From Thamnaconus septentrionalis (taxonomy: Eukaryota > Chordata > Actinopteri > Tetraodontiformes > Monacanthidae), in assembly GCA_009823395.1 (NCBI GenBank), contig CM020502.1, positions 27,831,444 through 27,895,443 of the forward strand: 64,000 nt of DNA. The letters are read 5' to 3'. Positions 63,338-64,000 of this stretch are shown here, in pieces (the stretch's first letter is position 1; every line of letters begins with the position of its first letter). The position numbers and the translations under genes were made by a program. The notes under the pieces are model-generated. The model worked only from the letters and a program-made list of their open reading frames with translations. It did not search any database and was not told the DNA's origin.

Positions 63338-64000
63338 GACATGGTTACCACTCCCTCGCCCTGCTGTCGGCTCTTCCACTGCGTTTGCGATCACGTTTCC
63401 GTGTGTCGCCGAACCAGCGAACTGAATGCGTAACAAATAGCGAACTAGCGGCGCTGAAGAACCAGGAAGTGAAGCCGAGACCGGGAAAAAAAACAACAAC
63501 TGAAAAACAGTCAACTTGCTTCTTCTCAATCGTGGCAGGAGGCCCGAAATGAAATTTGAAACAGAGAGAGGAAGAAGAACAGCCTCGGCTACCCAGGTTA
63601 GCTTGGACGCTAACCACAAGCGTAACGTGAATCCGTGCAAAGGTGGTCCAGCTCCGCCCACCCAGCCCTCCAGGCCCCCTGGTGGACGCTGAGAGAACAA
63701 CACCCTCCAAACTGCAGCCTCGGAGGAAACGTATTATTTCTTCCTCATTGCAGGAGGAGGAGGAGGAGGAAGAGGAGGACAAGTGTTGGGGGGAGGGGCT
63801 TTTGGAGGGGGGGGGCACAGAGACAAACACACACAAAAAAATCTCATTACAATTCAAATGTGTTCATTTAAAGAGGGCTTTCTTTAAAAAAAAAAACAAC
63901 ATCTCCGAGGCACGCGGCAGGAAGTGATGAATAATAAAAGGAGCCTTACTTCATTAGAGGGTGACATTATTTTGAGAACAGATATTGCAGAGGCGAAAAA
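63335..64000. other. Gene-free stretch to window end
   Basis: (GGA)n at 63754-63779, a G run at 63808-63816, an A run at 63887-63896. A weaker CTCF-like CCCCCTGGTGG word near 63675-63685. No gene. Confidence 0.45.

Noticed and set aside
1..64000. Known microRNA, rRNA or snRNA genes
   Set aside because: No mature sequence or core that I can recall was seen on either strand. This was a reading, not a database search.

Overview
The window looks like non-coding nuclear DNA from a teleost fish, probably a percomorph-like species with a compact genome. Reasons for this reading: about 45 (CA)n/(GT)n microsatellites in 64 kb, long purine-only GGA/GGAA tracts, fragments of transposon families that I recognise as typical of ray-finned fish, GC-rich patches next to AT-rich ones, and no operon-like packing, ribosome binding sites or dense coding. 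The species and the locus cannot be read from the sequence.

I found no protein-coding gene, exon, tRNA, rRNA or recognisable microRNA that I can support. The long open frames all come from microsatellites or low-complexity tracts (Thr-His, Cys-Val, Gly/Glu, Ser/Pro, Arg/Glu runs). The window is therefore best read as an intergenic or intronic stretch.

Layout. 0-8 kb: (CA)n, a decayed GAGACC-rich dispersed repeat (about 1.86-2.36 kb), then patches of homeodomain-like TAATTA/CAATTA motifs that resemble conserved non-coding elements. 8-18 kb: a 372-bp TA-flanked inverted-repeat element (8468-8839), a second copy at 16893-17281 and a solo remnant near 16.15 kb, among many microsatellites. 18-30 kb: dense GT/CA tracts, a 13-bp minisatellite carrying five TCACATGA palindromes (20215-20284), a 1016-bp inverted-repeat transposon with TAA duplications (21123-22138), a tRNA-like SINE interrupted by the third TA-flanked element (25591-26265), a GGAA tract (26911-27420) and a CA/GT inverted pair (28.05-28.25 kb). 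30-42 kb: purine tracts, CA/GT tracts, (GAA)27, one hAT-like element (39.52-39.90 kb) and a probable second hAT fragment (41.69-41.97 kb). 42-58 kb: (GTGC)20, GT tracts, a pair of related 140-bp repeats (47.40 and 51.43 kb), several CTCF-like motifs and a triple DR5 nuclear-receptor motif (56812-56839). 58-64 kb: a 17-bp minisatellite, a retroposon nested inside a Tc1/mariner-like element with a perfect 13-bp duplication (60547-61101), and a hAT-like element with an 8-bp duplication (61159-61490).

A dispersed family of roughly 140-210 bp, with ends TTTAGCCCTCTGTTTGCAGC and CCCTTTGTGACATCACAAA, occurs about nine times. The regulatory-looking motifs (DR5, DR1, CTCF, PBX/MEIS, TAATTA) would fit a cis-regulatory landscape around a developmental gene. 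That is inference: conservation could not be tested here.
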